Shown piece by piece: positions 1-7,840 of a DNA stretch of 18,023 nt (the first letter of the stretch is position 1; each line of letters starts with the position of its first letter). Below the pieces are notes generated by a model that made no database searches, was not told where the DNA came from, and saw nothing but the letters and a program-made list of their open reading frames with translations. The position numbers and the translations under genes are program-made. The DNA is from Quadrisphaera sp. (GTDB lineage: Bacteria; Actinomycetota; Actinomycetes; Actinomycetales; Quadrisphaeraceae): positions 1 through 18,023 of the forward strand of contig JARIBR010000021.1 of assembly GCA_029258695.1 (NCBI GenBank), given 5' to 3'.

Positions 1-1
1 G

Positions 2-271
2 CTCGTCATCGCCGACCTGGTGCCCGCGCAACGCCGCTTCACCCTGCGCGGCGCCAGCGCCTGGGTCGAGGGAGACGTCGTGCACAGCCGCCTCGAGACC
101 GGGACCGAGACCGGCGAGGACGAGGAGGCGTGGGCGCTGCTGGACGTGTGCGCGGTCGTCTGCGCGGCGGCCTGGTCCTCGCCCGGAGCGACGTCGCCGA
201 CGCCCGACGCCGCGACGGGGCGCGCCCTGAGCAGGCTCCGCGACCTGAGCCGGCCCCGACCGTCGGCGTGA
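2..271 (+). CDS. C-terminal end of a HAD-IIA family sugar/glycerol-phosphate phosphatase (partial)
   Basis: Open reading frame entering from the left edge; the first complete codon is at 2 and TGA is at 269-271, so only about 89 C-terminal residues are visible. The visible part reads ADL followed by a short tail with 'AWALLDVCAVVCAAAW' near the end. That resembles the C-terminal appendix of actinobacterial HAD-IIA phosphatases, where the core ends with a strand after 'RPT' and is followed by a small helical extension. The HAD catalytic motifs would lie outside the window. Context supports the call: in M. tuberculosis the gene two places before tlyA is Rv1692, a HAD phosphatase described as a glycerol-3-phosphate phosphatase. 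The family assignment rests on this synteny plus weak similarity, so it is moderate. The GTG at 20 is internal, not the start. Confidence 0.5.
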   Translation, partial: LVIADLVPAQRRFTLRGASAWVEGDVVHSRLETGTETGEDEEAWALLDVCAVVCAAAWSSPGATSPTPDAATGRALSRLRDLSRPRPSA

Positions 272-289
272 CGACCGCCCGCGGAGCGC

Positions 290-308
290 GCAGCGGGCAC
301 CCCGCTGC
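290..308 (+). terminator. Stem-loop after the HAD gene, terminator candidate
   Basis: Perfect 8-bp inverted repeat: GCAGCGGG at 290-297 pairs with CCCGCTGC at 301-308 around a 3-base CAC loop, 19 bases after the stop of the upstream gene. There is no U-tract, which is common for terminators in very GC-rich actinobacteria. It separates the upstream gene from the operon that follows. The stem is seen directly; terminator activity is inferred. Confidence 0.45.
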
Positions 309-327
309 CGTGCCGGGCGAGGACGGG

Positions 328-333
328 TAGCGT
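328..333 (+). promoter_or_regulatory. Possible -10 box for the coiled-coil gene-tlyA-nadK-recN operon
   Basis: TAGCGT matches the actinobacterial TANNNT -10 pattern and lies in the 272-410 gap just after the stem-loop. Transcription would begin near 340, giving a leader of about 70 bases before the ATG at 411. No convincing -35 box is seen. The rest of the gap is GC-rich with no other recognisable feature. Confidence 0.3.
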
Positions 334-410
334 CAGCACCCAGACCACGCCAGCCACCCCGGGCGGACGCGCCGGGCGAGCGGCGACGCCGAACCCGGAG
401 GACACCGCCG

Positions 411-1016
411 ATGACCACCCCCGACCCCCGCGGACCCGCGCGACGCCCCGGTTCCCTCGACGAGATCCGTGGCTACCTCTCCGCGGCCGGTGACCTGTCC
501 TCCATCGCGCGCGCCCGCATCCTCGATGCCGCTCGGTCCGCGGCGCGCACCGAGATCGAGCGAGCCGGAGGAGCTCTCGGGCTGGCCGGCGCCGAGGAGA
601 CGAACCGTCTGCGCCGCACCGTCGAGCGCCTGGAGCGCCGCGTCGCTGCGCTCGAGGGTGCCGGCGGACCGGGCTCGAGGCCCAGCTCACGGCCGGCCTC
701 GCGCGGAGCGGGGCGCCGCCCGCCGGCTCCCCGCCCGGGGTCGACGCCCCTCCCGGCTCGTCCCGGCTCCTCGGGGCCAGGCTCCTCGACACCGGGAGCG
801 TCCGCCGCGACGGGGCCGAGCGCCGGGTCACGGACCGACCAGCCGTCTGCGACCGCTGCTCCGGCAGCCGACGCGGCAGCCCCCGACGCGCCGAGCGGGC
901 CGACCCGTTCGGCGGCGGGCCGTCGTCCGCCCGTGCGCCGCCCCACCCCCGCGGCGACGACCGAGCACACCCCCACCGCGCCAGGCGCCGGGACCCCCCC
1001 TGACGGGGACGGGTGA
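411..1016 (+). CDS. Small protein with short coiled coil and disordered Pro/Ala/Ser tail, unknown function
   Basis: 201 residues, not recognised as a named family. The ATG is preceded by a good Shine-Dalgarno sequence, GGAGGA at 397-402, 8 bases upstream. Residues 14-60 form an Ala/Arg-rich, helix-prone region (SLDEIRGYL...). Residues 62-83 (EETNRLRRTVERLERRVAALEG) have leucine/valine spacing of a short coiled coil. From about 85 to the end the protein is low complexity, rich in Pro, Ala, Ser, Gly and Thr, and probably disordered. It occupies the place of Rv1693, an uncharacterised gene between the HAD phosphatase and tlyA in M. tuberculosis. The coiled coil suggests self-association or partner binding (inference). 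The tail's codon use is as GC-rich as its neighbours. tlyA follows after 37 bases, probably on the same transcript. Confidence 0.75.
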   Translation: MTTPDPRGPARRPGSLDEIRGYLSAAGDLSSIARARILDAARSAARTEIERAGGALGLAGAEETNRLRRTVERLERRVAALEGAGGPGSRPSSRPASRGAGRRPPAPRPGSTPLPARPGSSGPGSSTPGASAATGPSAGSRTDQPSATAAPAADAAAPDAPSGPTRSAAGRRPPVRRPTPAATTEHTPTAPGAGTPPDGDG

Positions 1017-1053
1017 GCGCCGCCGTCAGGCCTGCGGCGAGGTCGAGGTGCTG

Positions 1054-1905
1054 ATGGCACCGGTCCGCGGACGCCTCGACTCCGAGCTCGTGCGCCGAGG
1101 GCTCGCGCGCTCACGCGCCGAGGCTGCCGAGCTGGTGTCGGCGCACCGGGTCCGGGTCTCCGGCTCGCCGGCGGTCAAGGTCGCAACCCAGGTCGAGCGC
1201 GCCGCCCCCATCGAGGTCGAGCGCGAGCCCGACGGCCCGCCGGGCGGCGCCCCGGGCTCACGCACCGACAGCGCCGGGCACCGCTGGGCCAGCCGCGGCG
1301 CGCAGAAGCTCCTCGGCGCGCTCGACGACCTCGACGTGGACGTCACCGGCCACCGGTGCCTCGACGCCGGTGCCTCGACCGGGGGGTTCACGCACGTGCT
1401 GCTCGACCGGGGCGCCGCCTCCGTCGTGGCTGTCGACGTGGGGTACGGGCAGCTCGCCCACCACCTGGCCGCCGACGAGCGCGTGCACGTCCGTGACCGC
1501 ACCAACGTCCGGGAGCTCACGCCCGCGCAGGTCGGCGAACCGCCGACGGTCGTCGTGGCCGACCTCTCGTTCATCCCCCTGCACCTGGTCCTGCCGGCAC
1601 TGCGGGGCGTCGCCGCGCCCGACGCGAGCTTCCTCCTCATGGTCAAGCCGCAGTTCGAGGTGGGGCGCGAGCGTCTGCCCCGCGGAGGCGTCGTCCGCGA
1701 CGACGAGGACCGCGGGCGCGCGGTGCTCGGCGTGGTGAGGGCTGCCAGCGACCTGGGGCTGGCCGCCGTGGGCGTCGCGCCGTCCCGGCTGCCCGGTCCC
1801 TCCGGCAACGTGGAGTTCTTCCTGAGCCTCACCGCGGGGACCGTCCCCACCCTGGACGACGCCGACGTGGCGCGCGCCGTGGCGGCCGGCCGGAGGCCGG
1901 CGTGA
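1054..1905 (+). CDS. tlyA: TlyA, 16S/23S rRNA (cytidine-2'-O)-methyltransferase
   Basis: 283 residues. TlyA uses S-adenosylmethionine to 2'-O-methylate cytidines in 16S and 23S rRNA, modifications on which capreomycin and viomycin action depends (family knowledge). An S4 RNA-binding domain spans about residues 5-62 (RLDSELVRRGLARSRAEA). A FtsJ-like Rossmann methyltransferase follows, with SAM motif DAGASTGGF at 104-112, VVADLSF with D170, MVKPQFE with K198 and PSGNVEFF with E254. K85, D170, K198 and E254 form the expected K-D-K-E set, a constant +16 offset from the M. tuberculosis residues K69, D154, K182 and E238 as I recall them. The ATG at 1054 was chosen because GAGG at 1045-1048 precedes it and because the S4 domain starts straight after; the open frame upstream is the shadow of the previous gene. 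The stop overlaps the nadK start by 4 bases (GTGA), so translation is likely coupled. Confidence 0.96.
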   Translation: MAPVRGRLDSELVRRGLARSRAEAAELVSAHRVRVSGSPAVKVATQVERAAPIEVEREPDGPPGGAPGSRTDSAGHRWASRGAQKLLGALDDLDVDVTGHRCLDAGASTGGFTHVLLDRGAASVVAVDVGYGQLAHHLAADERVHVRDRTNVRELTPAQVGEPPTVVVADLSFIPLHLVLPALRGVAAPDASFLLMVKPQFEVGRERLPRGGVVRDDEDRGRAVLGVVRAASDLGLAAVGVAPSRLPGPSGNVEFFLSLTAGTVPTLDDADVARAVAAGRRPA

Positions 1906-2900
1906 GCGCCCCGCGCACGGTGCTGGTGCTCGGCCACCCGCGCCGCCCCGAGGCGGTCAGCGCCTGCTCCGAGGTGGTGGAGCGGCTGTGCGCGGCGGGG
2001 CTGCGCACCCTGCTGCTCATCACCGACGACGTCGACCTCCCCGGGTGCGCTGGCGCCGAGCGCGTCGACGCGGACGGCGCCGCCGCCGCGCTCGGCGAGG
2101 TGGAGCTCGTCCTGGTCCTCGGCGGCGACGGCACGGTGCTCCGCGCCGCCGAGCTCGTCATCGGGACGACCGTCCCGCTGCTCGCGGTGAACCTCGGCCA
2201 CGTGGGCTTCCTCGCCGAGGTGGAGCCGGAGCAGCTCGAGGCGACGGTGCGCCACGTGGTCGACCGCGAGTACGCCGTCGAGGAGCGTGCCACGCTGCAC
2301 GTGGAGCTGCTCGTCGACGGCGAGGTGGTGCGCACCGGATGGGCCATGAACGACGTCAGCGTCGAGAAGGGAGCCCGCGAGCGCGTCCTGGAGCTCGTGG
2401 TCGAGGTCGACTCCCAGCCCGTCACCTCGTTCGGCTGCGACGGGGTCGTCGTGGCCACCCCCACCGGGTCCACCGCGTACTCCTTCTCGGCCGGCGGGCC
2501 GGTGGTGTGGCCGACGGTCGAGGCGATCATGCTCACGCCCATCAGCGCGCACGCCCTCTTCGCCCGCCCCCTCGTCGTCCCGCCGACCTCGGTCCTCGCC
2601 GTCGAGGTCATCGACCGCACCCCGGCCGACGCGGTGATGTGGTGCGACGGGCGGCGGGCGATCTCCGTGCCGCGCGGTGCGCGGATCGCCGTCACCGGGG
2701 GACGCGACCGCATCCACCTCGCGAGGGTGACCACGGTGCCGTTCGCGGACCGGCTCGTCGCCAAGTTCCGCCTCCCCGTCGACGGCTGGCGCGGTTCGCC
2801 GCGCCACCCCGACCGGTACGTCTCCGACGGTCCCCGCGGCACCGAGCGTCCCCGCCAGCCCCGCGCCGGCGAGCTGCCGGCGACGCCGCTCGAGGACTGA
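1902..2900 (+). CDS. nadK: NAD kinase
   Basis: 332 residues. The enzyme phosphorylates NAD+ to NADP+, using ATP or, in many actinobacteria, polyphosphate as well. Diagnostic motifs are all present: GGDGTVLRAA at 74-83 (the GGDGT phosphate-binding motif), NLGHVGFLAE, the NAD-binding N150-D151 in MNDVSVEKG, and the conserved glycine-rich TPTGSTAYS at 186-194 followed by SAGGPVV. PISAHALFARPLV follows in the C-terminal domain. The GTG start overlaps the tlyA stop; the first residues (SAPRTVLVLGHPRRPE) are the usual first beta strand. The last 45 or so residues (after RLPVDGWRGSP) are an extra Arg/Pro-rich tail beyond the conserved core. Only 3 bases separate its stop from recN. The tlyA-nadK-recN order is conserved widely in bacteria. 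Confidence 0.97.
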   Translation: MSAPRTVLVLGHPRRPEAVSACSEVVERLCAAGLRTLLLITDDVDLPGCAGAERVDADGAAAALGEVELVLVLGGDGTVLRAAELVIGTTVPLLAVNLGHVGFLAEVEPEQLEATVRHVVDREYAVEERATLHVELLVDGEVVRTGWAMNDVSVEKGARERVLELVVEVDSQPVTSFGCDGVVVATPTGSTAYSFSAGGPVVWPTVEAIMLTPISAHALFARPLVVPPTSVLAVEVIDRTPADAVMWCDGRRAISVPRGARIAVTGGRDRIHLARVTTVPFADRLVAKFRLPVDGWRGSPRHPDRYVSDGPRGTERPRQPRAGELPATPLED

Positions 2901-2903
2901 GAC

Positions 2904-4676
2904 GTGCTGCGGGAGATGCGCATCCGGTCCCTCGGGGTCATCACGGACGCGACCCTGGCCCTCTCGCCGGGTCTGACCGTGGTCACGGGGGAGACCGGCG
3001 CGGGCAAGACGATGGTCGTCACCGGCCTCGGCCTGCTCCTGGGCGAGCGCGCCGACCCCGGCGCGGTGCGCACCGGCGACGACGCTGCGGTGGTCGAGGG
3101 GCGCTTCGCGGTGCGCGAGGGGTCCGACGTCGACGCCCGCGCCCGCGCCGCCGGCGCCGTCCTCGACGACGGTGACCTGCTCGTCACCCGCACCGTGGCG
3201 ACCACCTCGACCTCGGGCGCGCGCAGCCGCGCCCACCTCGGGGGGCGCAGCGTGCCGGTCGCCGTCCTCGGGGAGCTCGCCGACGACCTGGTGGCCGTCC
3301 ACGGGCAGTCCGACCAGGTGCTGCTGCGCTCGGCCCCGCGCCAGCGCGACGCGCTCGACGCCTTCGCCGGGCCCGGCCTCGCCGCGCTGAGCGCCGGGTA
3401 CGCGCGCGACTGGGACGCGTGGTCGAGCGCGGCGTCGCGCGTCGAGGAGCTCAGCGCGGCGGCGGCCGCGCGCACCACCGAGGCCGACCTGCTCCGCGCC
3501 GCCCTCACCGAGGTCGAGCGGGCCCGCCCGCTCCCCGGCGAGGACGACGAGCTCTCCGCCGAGGCCGAGCGTCTCGAGCACGCCGAGGAGCTGCGCCGCG
3601 CCGCCGAGGGGGCTCACGCAGCCCTCGTCGGTGACGACGGCGCCTCCGGGGCGCCGACGAGCAGCGACGCGGCCACCGAGCTGGAGCGGGCCCGGCGGGC
3701 GCTCGACGTGGCGCGCGAGCACGACCGCGACCTCGACGCCCTGGCGCGCCGGGTCGCCGAGGTGGCCCTGCTGACCACCGACGTCGCCGCGGACCTCGCC
3801 AGCTACTCCGGTTCCGGCGCCGTGGCCGAGCTGGACCCGGCCCGTCTGGACGCGGTGCAGACCCGCCGCGCCGAGCTCACCGCGCTGGCCCGAGCCCGCG
3901 GTGGGCACAGCGTGGCCGACCTCCTCGCCTGGGAGCAGCGCGCCGCGGAGCGCCTGGGCGAGCTGAGCGGGGACACGCAGACCCTCGACGACCTCGTCGC
4001 CGAGCGCGAGCGCCTCGACGCAGCCCTGGTGGCCGCGGCAGGTCGGATCAGCGAGCTGCGCCGGCGCGCCGCCCGCGAGCTGGGCGAGCGGGCCACCGAG
4101 GAGCTGCCGGGTCTGGCCATGCCGCACACCGCCCTGGTGGTGGAGGTCGTCACGACACCGGCTGCGAGCGCCGCCGACCTCCACCGCCACGGCGCCGACG
4201 AGGTCTCCCTCGTCCTCGCCCAGCCGGGCGGGCCGGGCAGACCGCTCGCGCGCGCGGCGTCCGGCGGCGAGCTCTCCCGCGTCATGCTGGCCCTGGAGCT
4301 GGTGCTCGCGCGGACCGCGAGCGCGGAGACGTTCGTCTTCGACGAGGTGGACGCCGGGGTGGGTGGCCGGGCCGCGGTGGGCATCGGCGAGCGGCTCGCC
4401 CGGCTCGCGGCGACCCGCCAGGTCGTCGTCGTCACCCACCTGCCCCAGGTGGCGGCCTTCGCCGACGCCCACGTCCGCGTGGTGAAGTCGGTCGCCCGCG
4501 CCGAGGATGGTGCTGGCGTGAGCGTCAGCGAGGTCGTGGAGCTCGACGACGCCGAGCGCGTCCGCGAGCTCGCCCGCATGCTCGCGGGCCAGGAAGGCTC
4601 CGCGGCCGCGCGCGAGCACGCCCGCGAGCTCATGACCCTCGCCGAGGACGTCCGCGGGGAGCGCGCACGCACCTGA
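2904..4676 (+). CDS. recN: DNA repair protein RecN (SMC-like ATPase)
   Basis: 590 residues, normal for RecN. It is a cohesin-like ATPase recruited to DNA double-strand breaks for recombinational repair. The N-terminal head has Walker A GETGAGKT at 29-36 and the RecN-typical VHGQSDQ. The middle is a long Ala/Glu/Arg-rich coiled-coil region (about 160-380) with an 'ELDPARLDAVQTRRAEL' RecN segment. The C-terminal head has the ABC signature SGGELSRVMLALEL from S453, Walker B FDEVDAGVGG with D480 and E481, and the switch THLPQVAA. The GTG at 2904 gives the family-typical N terminus MLREMRIRSLGVI; the ATG at 2916 would delete the first strand. In SOS-regulated bacteria recN often has its own LexA-controlled promoter; here it lies 3 bases after nadK and I see no LexA box, so it is probably co-transcribed. 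Confidence 0.97.
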   Translation: MLREMRIRSLGVITDATLALSPGLTVVTGETGAGKTMVVTGLGLLLGERADPGAVRTGDDAAVVEGRFAVREGSDVDARARAAGAVLDDGDLLVTRTVATTSTSGARSRAHLGGRSVPVAVLGELADDLVAVHGQSDQVLLRSAPRQRDALDAFAGPGLAALSAGYARDWDAWSSAASRVEELSAAAAARTTEADLLRAALTEVERARPLPGEDDELSAEAERLEHAEELRRAAEGAHAALVGDDGASGAPTSSDAATELERARRALDVAREHDRDLDALARRVAEVALLTTDVAADLASYSGSGAVAELDPARLDAVQTRRAELTALARARGGHSVADLLAWEQRAAERLGELSGDTQTLDDLVAERERLDAALVAAAGRISELRRRAARELGERATEELPGLAMPHTALVVEVVTTPAASAADLHRHGADEVSLVLAQPGGPGRPLARAASGGELSRVMLALELVLARTASAETFVFDEVDAGVGGRAAVGIGERLARLAATRQVVVVTHLPQVAAFADAHVRVVKSVARAEDGAGVSVSEVVELDDAERVRELARMLAGQEGSAAAREHARELMTLAEDVRGERART

Positions 4677-4692
4677 GCACCGCGCCCGGTGC

Positions 4693-4698
4693 TACCGT
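4693..4698 (+). promoter_or_regulatory. -10 box of a leaderless pyrG promoter
   Basis: TACCGT fits TANNNT and ends 8 bases before the GTG at 4707. A transcript would therefore begin at or next to the start codon. No Shine-Dalgarno sequence is present before that GTG. No clear -35 is visible. The same hexamer and nearly the same spacing occur upstream of the convergent NUDIX gene at 13150-13155. Confidence 0.6.
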
Positions 4699-4706
4699 GG
4701 CAGCCC

Positions 4707-6455
4707 GTGGCATCACGGGGTGGTCAGGGCGGACGGCAGCAGCGGAACGGATCGAGGACGGGAGCCCGGCGCGGCGCTCCCGGGTCGCAGACACGGCACA
4801 TCTTCGTCACCGGCGGTGTCGCCTCCTCGCTGGGCAAGGGGCTCACCGCCTCGTCGCTGGGCCTGCTCCTGCGGGCGCGCGGCCTGCGGGTGTCCATGCA
4901 GAAGCTCGACCCCTACCTCAACGTCGACCCGGGGACGATGAACCCGTTCCAGCACGGTGAGGTGTTCGTCACCGAGGACGGCGCCGAGACCGACCTCGAC
5001 ATCGGGCACTACGAGCGCTTCCTCGACGTCGACCTCGACGCGGCGGCGAACGTCACGACCGGCCAGGTCTACTCCGAGGTGATCGCCGCCGAGCGGCGCG
5101 GGGACTACCTCGGCGCCACCGTGCAGGTCATCCCGCACATCCCGGACGAGATCAAGCGACGGATGCGTCAGCAGGCGCTGCCCGAGCACAACGAGGACGG
5201 CGCGGTCCCCGACGTCATCATCACCGAGGTCGGCGGCACCGTCGGTGACATCGAGTCCCTGCCCTTCCTCGAGGCCGCCCGCCAGGTGCGCCAGGAGGTC
5301 GGTCGCGAGGACGTCTTCTTCGTGCACGTCTCGCTGGTGCCCTACATCGGGCCCTCGGGGGAGCTGAAGACCAAGCCGACCCAGCACTCGGTGGCCTCCC
5401 TGCGCTCCATCGGCATCGCCCCCGACGCCATCGTGCTGCGGGCGGACCGCGACGTCCCCGAGTCCATCAAGTCGAAGATCGCCGCGATGTGCGACGTCGA
5501 CGACGAGGCCGTGGTCGCCGCGGTCGACGCCGCCTCCGTCTACGACATCCCCAAGGTCCTGCACACCCAGGGGCTCGACGCCTACGTCGTGCGCTCCCTC
5601 GACCTGCCGTTCCGCGACGTCGACTGGACCCAGTGGGACGAGGTGCTGCGCCGCGTCCACGACCCGCTGTCCTCCCTCACCGTGGCCCTGGTGGGCAAGT
5701 ACGTCGACCTGCCCGACGCCTACCTCTCCGTCACCGAGGCCCTGCGCGCCGGGGGCATCGCCGAGGACGCCTCGGTCACCCTGCGGTGGGTGCCCGCCGA
5801 CGAGTGCGTGACGCTCGAGGGCGCCCGCGCGCACCTGTCCGACGTCGACGCGGTGTGCGTGCCCGGGGGGTTCGGGGTGCGCGGCATCGAGGGCAAGGTC
5901 GGGGCGCTGCGCTACACCCGCGACAACGGCATCCCGACCCTCGGGCTGTGCCTCGGCCTGCAGTGCATGGTCATCGCCCACGCCCGTGACGAGGCGGGCC
6001 TGGAGGGTGCCAGCTCGACGGAGTTCGACCCGCTGACCCCGCACCCGGTGGTGGCCACCATGGCCGAGCAGGTCTCCATCGTCGCGGGGGAGGGCGACCT
6101 GGGCGGCACCATGCGCCTCGGGAGCTACGCGGCCACCCTCGCGGCCGGCTCCGTCGTGGCCACCGCCTACGGCGCCGCGGAGGTCCACGAGCGCCACCGC
6201 CACCGCTACGAGGTGGCCAACGCCTACCGCGGGGCGTTGGAGGACTCCGGGCTCGTGGTCTCGGGGACCTCCCCGGACGGCACGCTGGTGGAGTTCGTCG
6301 AGCTGCCGGCCGACGTGCACCCGTTCTGGGTCGGCACGCAGGCGCACCCCGAGTTCCGCTCCCGGCCGACGCGCGCGCACCCGCTGTTCGCCGCGCTGGT
6401 GCGCGCGGCGATCGCCCGCCAGTCCGCCGGCCGCCTCCTGGAGATCGGCCGGTGA
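4707..6455 (+). CDS. pyrG: CTP synthase
   Basis: 582 residues from GTG 4707. CTP synthase makes CTP from UTP, ATP and glutamine in the cytosol. The N-terminal amidoligase domain has [20 protein letters not shown] (31-50, P-loop K44), then [20 protein letters not shown] and [16 protein letters not shown]. The C-terminal class I glutamine amidotransferase domain has [12 protein letters not shown], the nucleophile C415 in GLCLGLQC, and the catalytic H547 and E549 in AHPEFRSRP. The frame is open to a GTG at 4689, but that codon lies upstream of the -10 box, so I prefer 4707, eight bases after it. This leaves about 30 residues (Gly/Arg/Gln-rich) before the conserved core, longer than in M. tuberculosis PyrG; no ATG, GTG or TTG lies nearer the core. 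Its stop overlaps the next gene by 4 bases. Confidence 0.96.
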   Translation: MASRGGQGGRQQRNGSRTGARRGAPGSQTRHIFVTGGVASSLGKGLTASSLGLLLRARGLRVSMQKLDPYLNVDPGTMNPFQHGEVFVTEDGAETDLDIGHYERFLDVDLDAAANVTTGQVYSEVIAAERRGDYLGATVQVIPHIPDEIKRRMRQQALPEHNEDGAVPDVIITEVGGTVGDIESLPFLEAARQVRQEVGREDVFFVHVSLVPYIGPSGELKTKPTQHSVASLRSIGIAPDAIVLRADRDVPESIKSKIAAMCDVDDEAVVAAVDAASVYDIPKVLHTQGLDAYVVRSLDLPFRDVDWTQWDEVLRRVHDPLSSLTVALVGKYVDLPDAYLSVTEALRAGGIAEDASVTLRWVPADECVTLEGARAHLSDVDAVCVPGGFGVRGIEGKVGALRYTRDNGIPTLGLCLGLQCMVIAHARDEAGLEGASSTEFDPLTPHPVVATMAEQVSIVAGEGDLGGTMRLGSYAATLAAGSVVATAYGAAEVHERHRHRYEVANAYRGALEDSGLVVSGTSPDGTLVEFVELPADVHPFWVGTQAHPEFRSRPTRAHPLFAALVRAAIARQSAGRLLEIGR

Positions 6456-7105
6456 GCGAGGGCGCGGGCGCCGGTGAGGTGCTGCGCGACCGCGAGGTGC
6501 CCGGGCGGGTGACCGCGGCCGAGACGGTCTTCTCCGGGGCGATCTTCGACGTCGCCCGCGAGGAGGTGGACCTGCCGAGCGGCCCCGTGACGCGCGAGGT
6601 CGTCCGCCACCCCGGCGCGGTGGGCGTGCTCGCCCTCGACGACCGCGGACGGGTGGCCCTGCTGCGCCAGTACCGCCACCCCGTCGCGCGCGAGCTCTGG
6701 GAGATCCCCGCGGGGCTGCTCGACCACGCCGGCGAGGACGCCGCGGTGGCCGCGGCCCGCGAGCTCGGCGAGGAGGCCGACCTGGTCGCCAGCACCTGGC
6801 ACGTCCTCGCGGACTGGTTCACCACGCCCGGCGGCTCCGACGAGGCCTTCCGCTGCTACCTCGCCCGCGACCTCGGCGACGTCCCGGAGGCCGACCGCTT
6901 CGCGCGCCAGGACGAGGAGTCCGACCTCGAGCTGCGCTGGGTGGCGCTGGAGGACGCCCGGGACGCGGCGCTCGCGGGCCGGTTCCACAACTCCTCGACG
7001 GTCACCGCCGTCCTCGCGGCGTGGACGGCGCGCGAGCTGGGATGGGCCACGCTGCGCCCCGTCGACGCCGACTGGCCCGAGCGCTCGCGCGGTGCGCAGG
7101 CTTAG
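6452..7105 (+). CDS. NUDIX hydrolase, ADP-ribose pyrophosphatase type
   Basis: 217 residues, GTG start overlapping the pyrG stop (GTGA). It probably hydrolyses ADP-ribose to AMP and ribose 5-phosphate. The Nudix box runs G88-LLDHAG-E95 ... R103-E104-L-G-E107-E108-A-D110-L. The catalytic REUXEE core is intact. There are six residues between the first Gly and Glu, as in other GLLDxAGE-type ADPRases, and the usual second Gly is Asp (D110). The TTPGGSDE segment at 124-131, about 15 residues past the box, is a hallmark of the ADP-ribose pyrophosphatase branch. It occupies the position of M. tuberculosis Rv1700, an ADPRase next to pyrG, which supports the call. Coupled translation with pyrG is likely. 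The final TAG codon is part of the next gene's -10 box. Confidence 0.92.
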   Translation: MSEGAGAGEVLRDREVPGRVTAAETVFSGAIFDVAREEVDLPSGPVTREVVRHPGAVGVLALDDRGRVALLRQYRHPVARELWEIPAGLLDHAGEDAAVAAARELGEEADLVASTWHVLADWFTTPGGSDEAFRCYLARDLGDVPEADRFARQDEESDLELRWVALEDARDAALAGRFHNSSTVTAVLAAWTARELGWATLRPVDADWPERSRGAQA

Positions 7106-7108
7106 AGT
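7103..7108 (+). promoter_or_regulatory. -10 box of a leaderless promoter for the EcsC-like gene
   Basis: TAGAGT (TANNNT) overlaps the TAG stop of the NUDIX gene and ends 7 bases before the ATG at 7116. There is no Shine-Dalgarno sequence in between, so the mRNA probably begins at the ATG. The -35 would fall inside the NUDIX coding region; none is obvious. Confidence 0.6.
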
Positions 7109-7115
7109 CGTCCGC

Positions 7116-7832
7116 ATGAGCCCCCGCCGCAAGGACGCCCCCGCGAACCCCGCCCCCGAGGACGACCCGGGGACGTTGGAGAAGGCAGCCACCTCGCTGG
7201 TCGGGCGGCTCATCGACCTGGGCATCGACGGCCTGGGCCCGCTGTCCTCGGCGCAGAAGGTCGCCGACTCCGCCCGGGTGGGGGCGAAGGACGACGAGAA
7301 GGCCATCGACGACGTCGCCTCGGGGGCACGCAAGCAAGCCGCCGCCGGCGGGTTCGTCACCGGTCTCGGCGGGTTCTTCACGCTCCCGGTCTCCCTGCCC
7401 GCGAACGTGCTGGGGTTCTACGTCATCGCCACGCGCACCGTGGCCGCGATCGCCGCGCTGCGCGGCTACGACCTCGACGACAAGCGCGTGCGCGCCTCGG
7501 TGCTCGTGGTCCTCACCGGCCAGGACGCCTCCGGCGTGCTGAGCAAGGTCGGGGTCGGTGGAGCCGGCGGCATCGTCAACCGCATGCTCTCCTCGCGGGT
7601 CCCGCCCAACACGCTGATGCTCGTGCAGAAGGGCGTCGGGTTCCGCCTCCTGGCCCAGGCGGGCAAGGGGGTCCTCTCGCGGTTCGGGCGCCTCGTGCCG
7701 CTGGCCGGCGGCTTCATCGGCGCGGGCTCCGACGTCTGGATCCTGCGCGGCATCGTCAAGACCGCCAAGAAGGAGTTCACCGCCGCGAACCTCGCGAAGC
7801 TGGGGCCAGCACCGACGTCCGCGCAGGACTGA
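7116..7832 (+). CDS. EcsC-like family protein
   Basis: 238 residues. The N terminus (1-25) is charged and Pro-rich. Residues 78-118 hold a glycine-rich hydrophobic stretch, GGFVTGLGGFFTLPVSLPAN, then a helix ending in RTVAAIAALRGYD. This pattern (GG.TG.GG..TLP....N.. then R...IA...G.D) is what I associate with the EcsC protein family, named from the B. subtilis ecs operon. The rest is Ala/Gly/Val-rich and amphipathic, with a second glycine-rich hydrophobic stretch near 195-212 (RLVPLAGGFIGAGSD), suggesting peripheral or partial membrane association. Function is not known; no catalytic motif is seen. The ATG at 7116 is chosen over an in-frame GTG at 7092 because the leaderless promoter points to it and 7092 lies inside the previous gene. 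The DUF1232 gene follows after 8 bases. Confidence 0.7.
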   Translation: MSPRRKDAPANPAPEDDPGTLEKAATSLVGRLIDLGIDGLGPLSSAQKVADSARVGAKDDEKAIDDVASGARKQAAAGGFVTGLGGFFTLPVSLPANVLGFYVIATRTVAAIAALRGYDLDDKRVRASVLVVLTGQDASGVLSKVGVGGAGGIVNRMLSSRVPPNTLMLVQKGVGFRLLAQAGKGVLSRFGRLVPLAGGFIGAGSDVWILRGIVKTAKKEFTAANLAKLGPAPTSAQD

Positions 7833-7840
7833 GGCCGATC

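Noticed and set aside
1026..4619. A 1197-codon open frame on the minus strand, opposite tlyA, nadK and recN
   Set aside because: Its sequence is Gly/Arg/His/Asp-rich with no family motif, and it mirrors three clearly recognised plus-strand genes. Long antisense open frames are expected at this GC content because stop codons are AT-rich.
4713..6380. A 555-codon minus-strand open frame opposite pyrG
   Set aside because: Composition is that of a shadow frame (Val, Gly, His, Asp repeats) and pyrG is certain.
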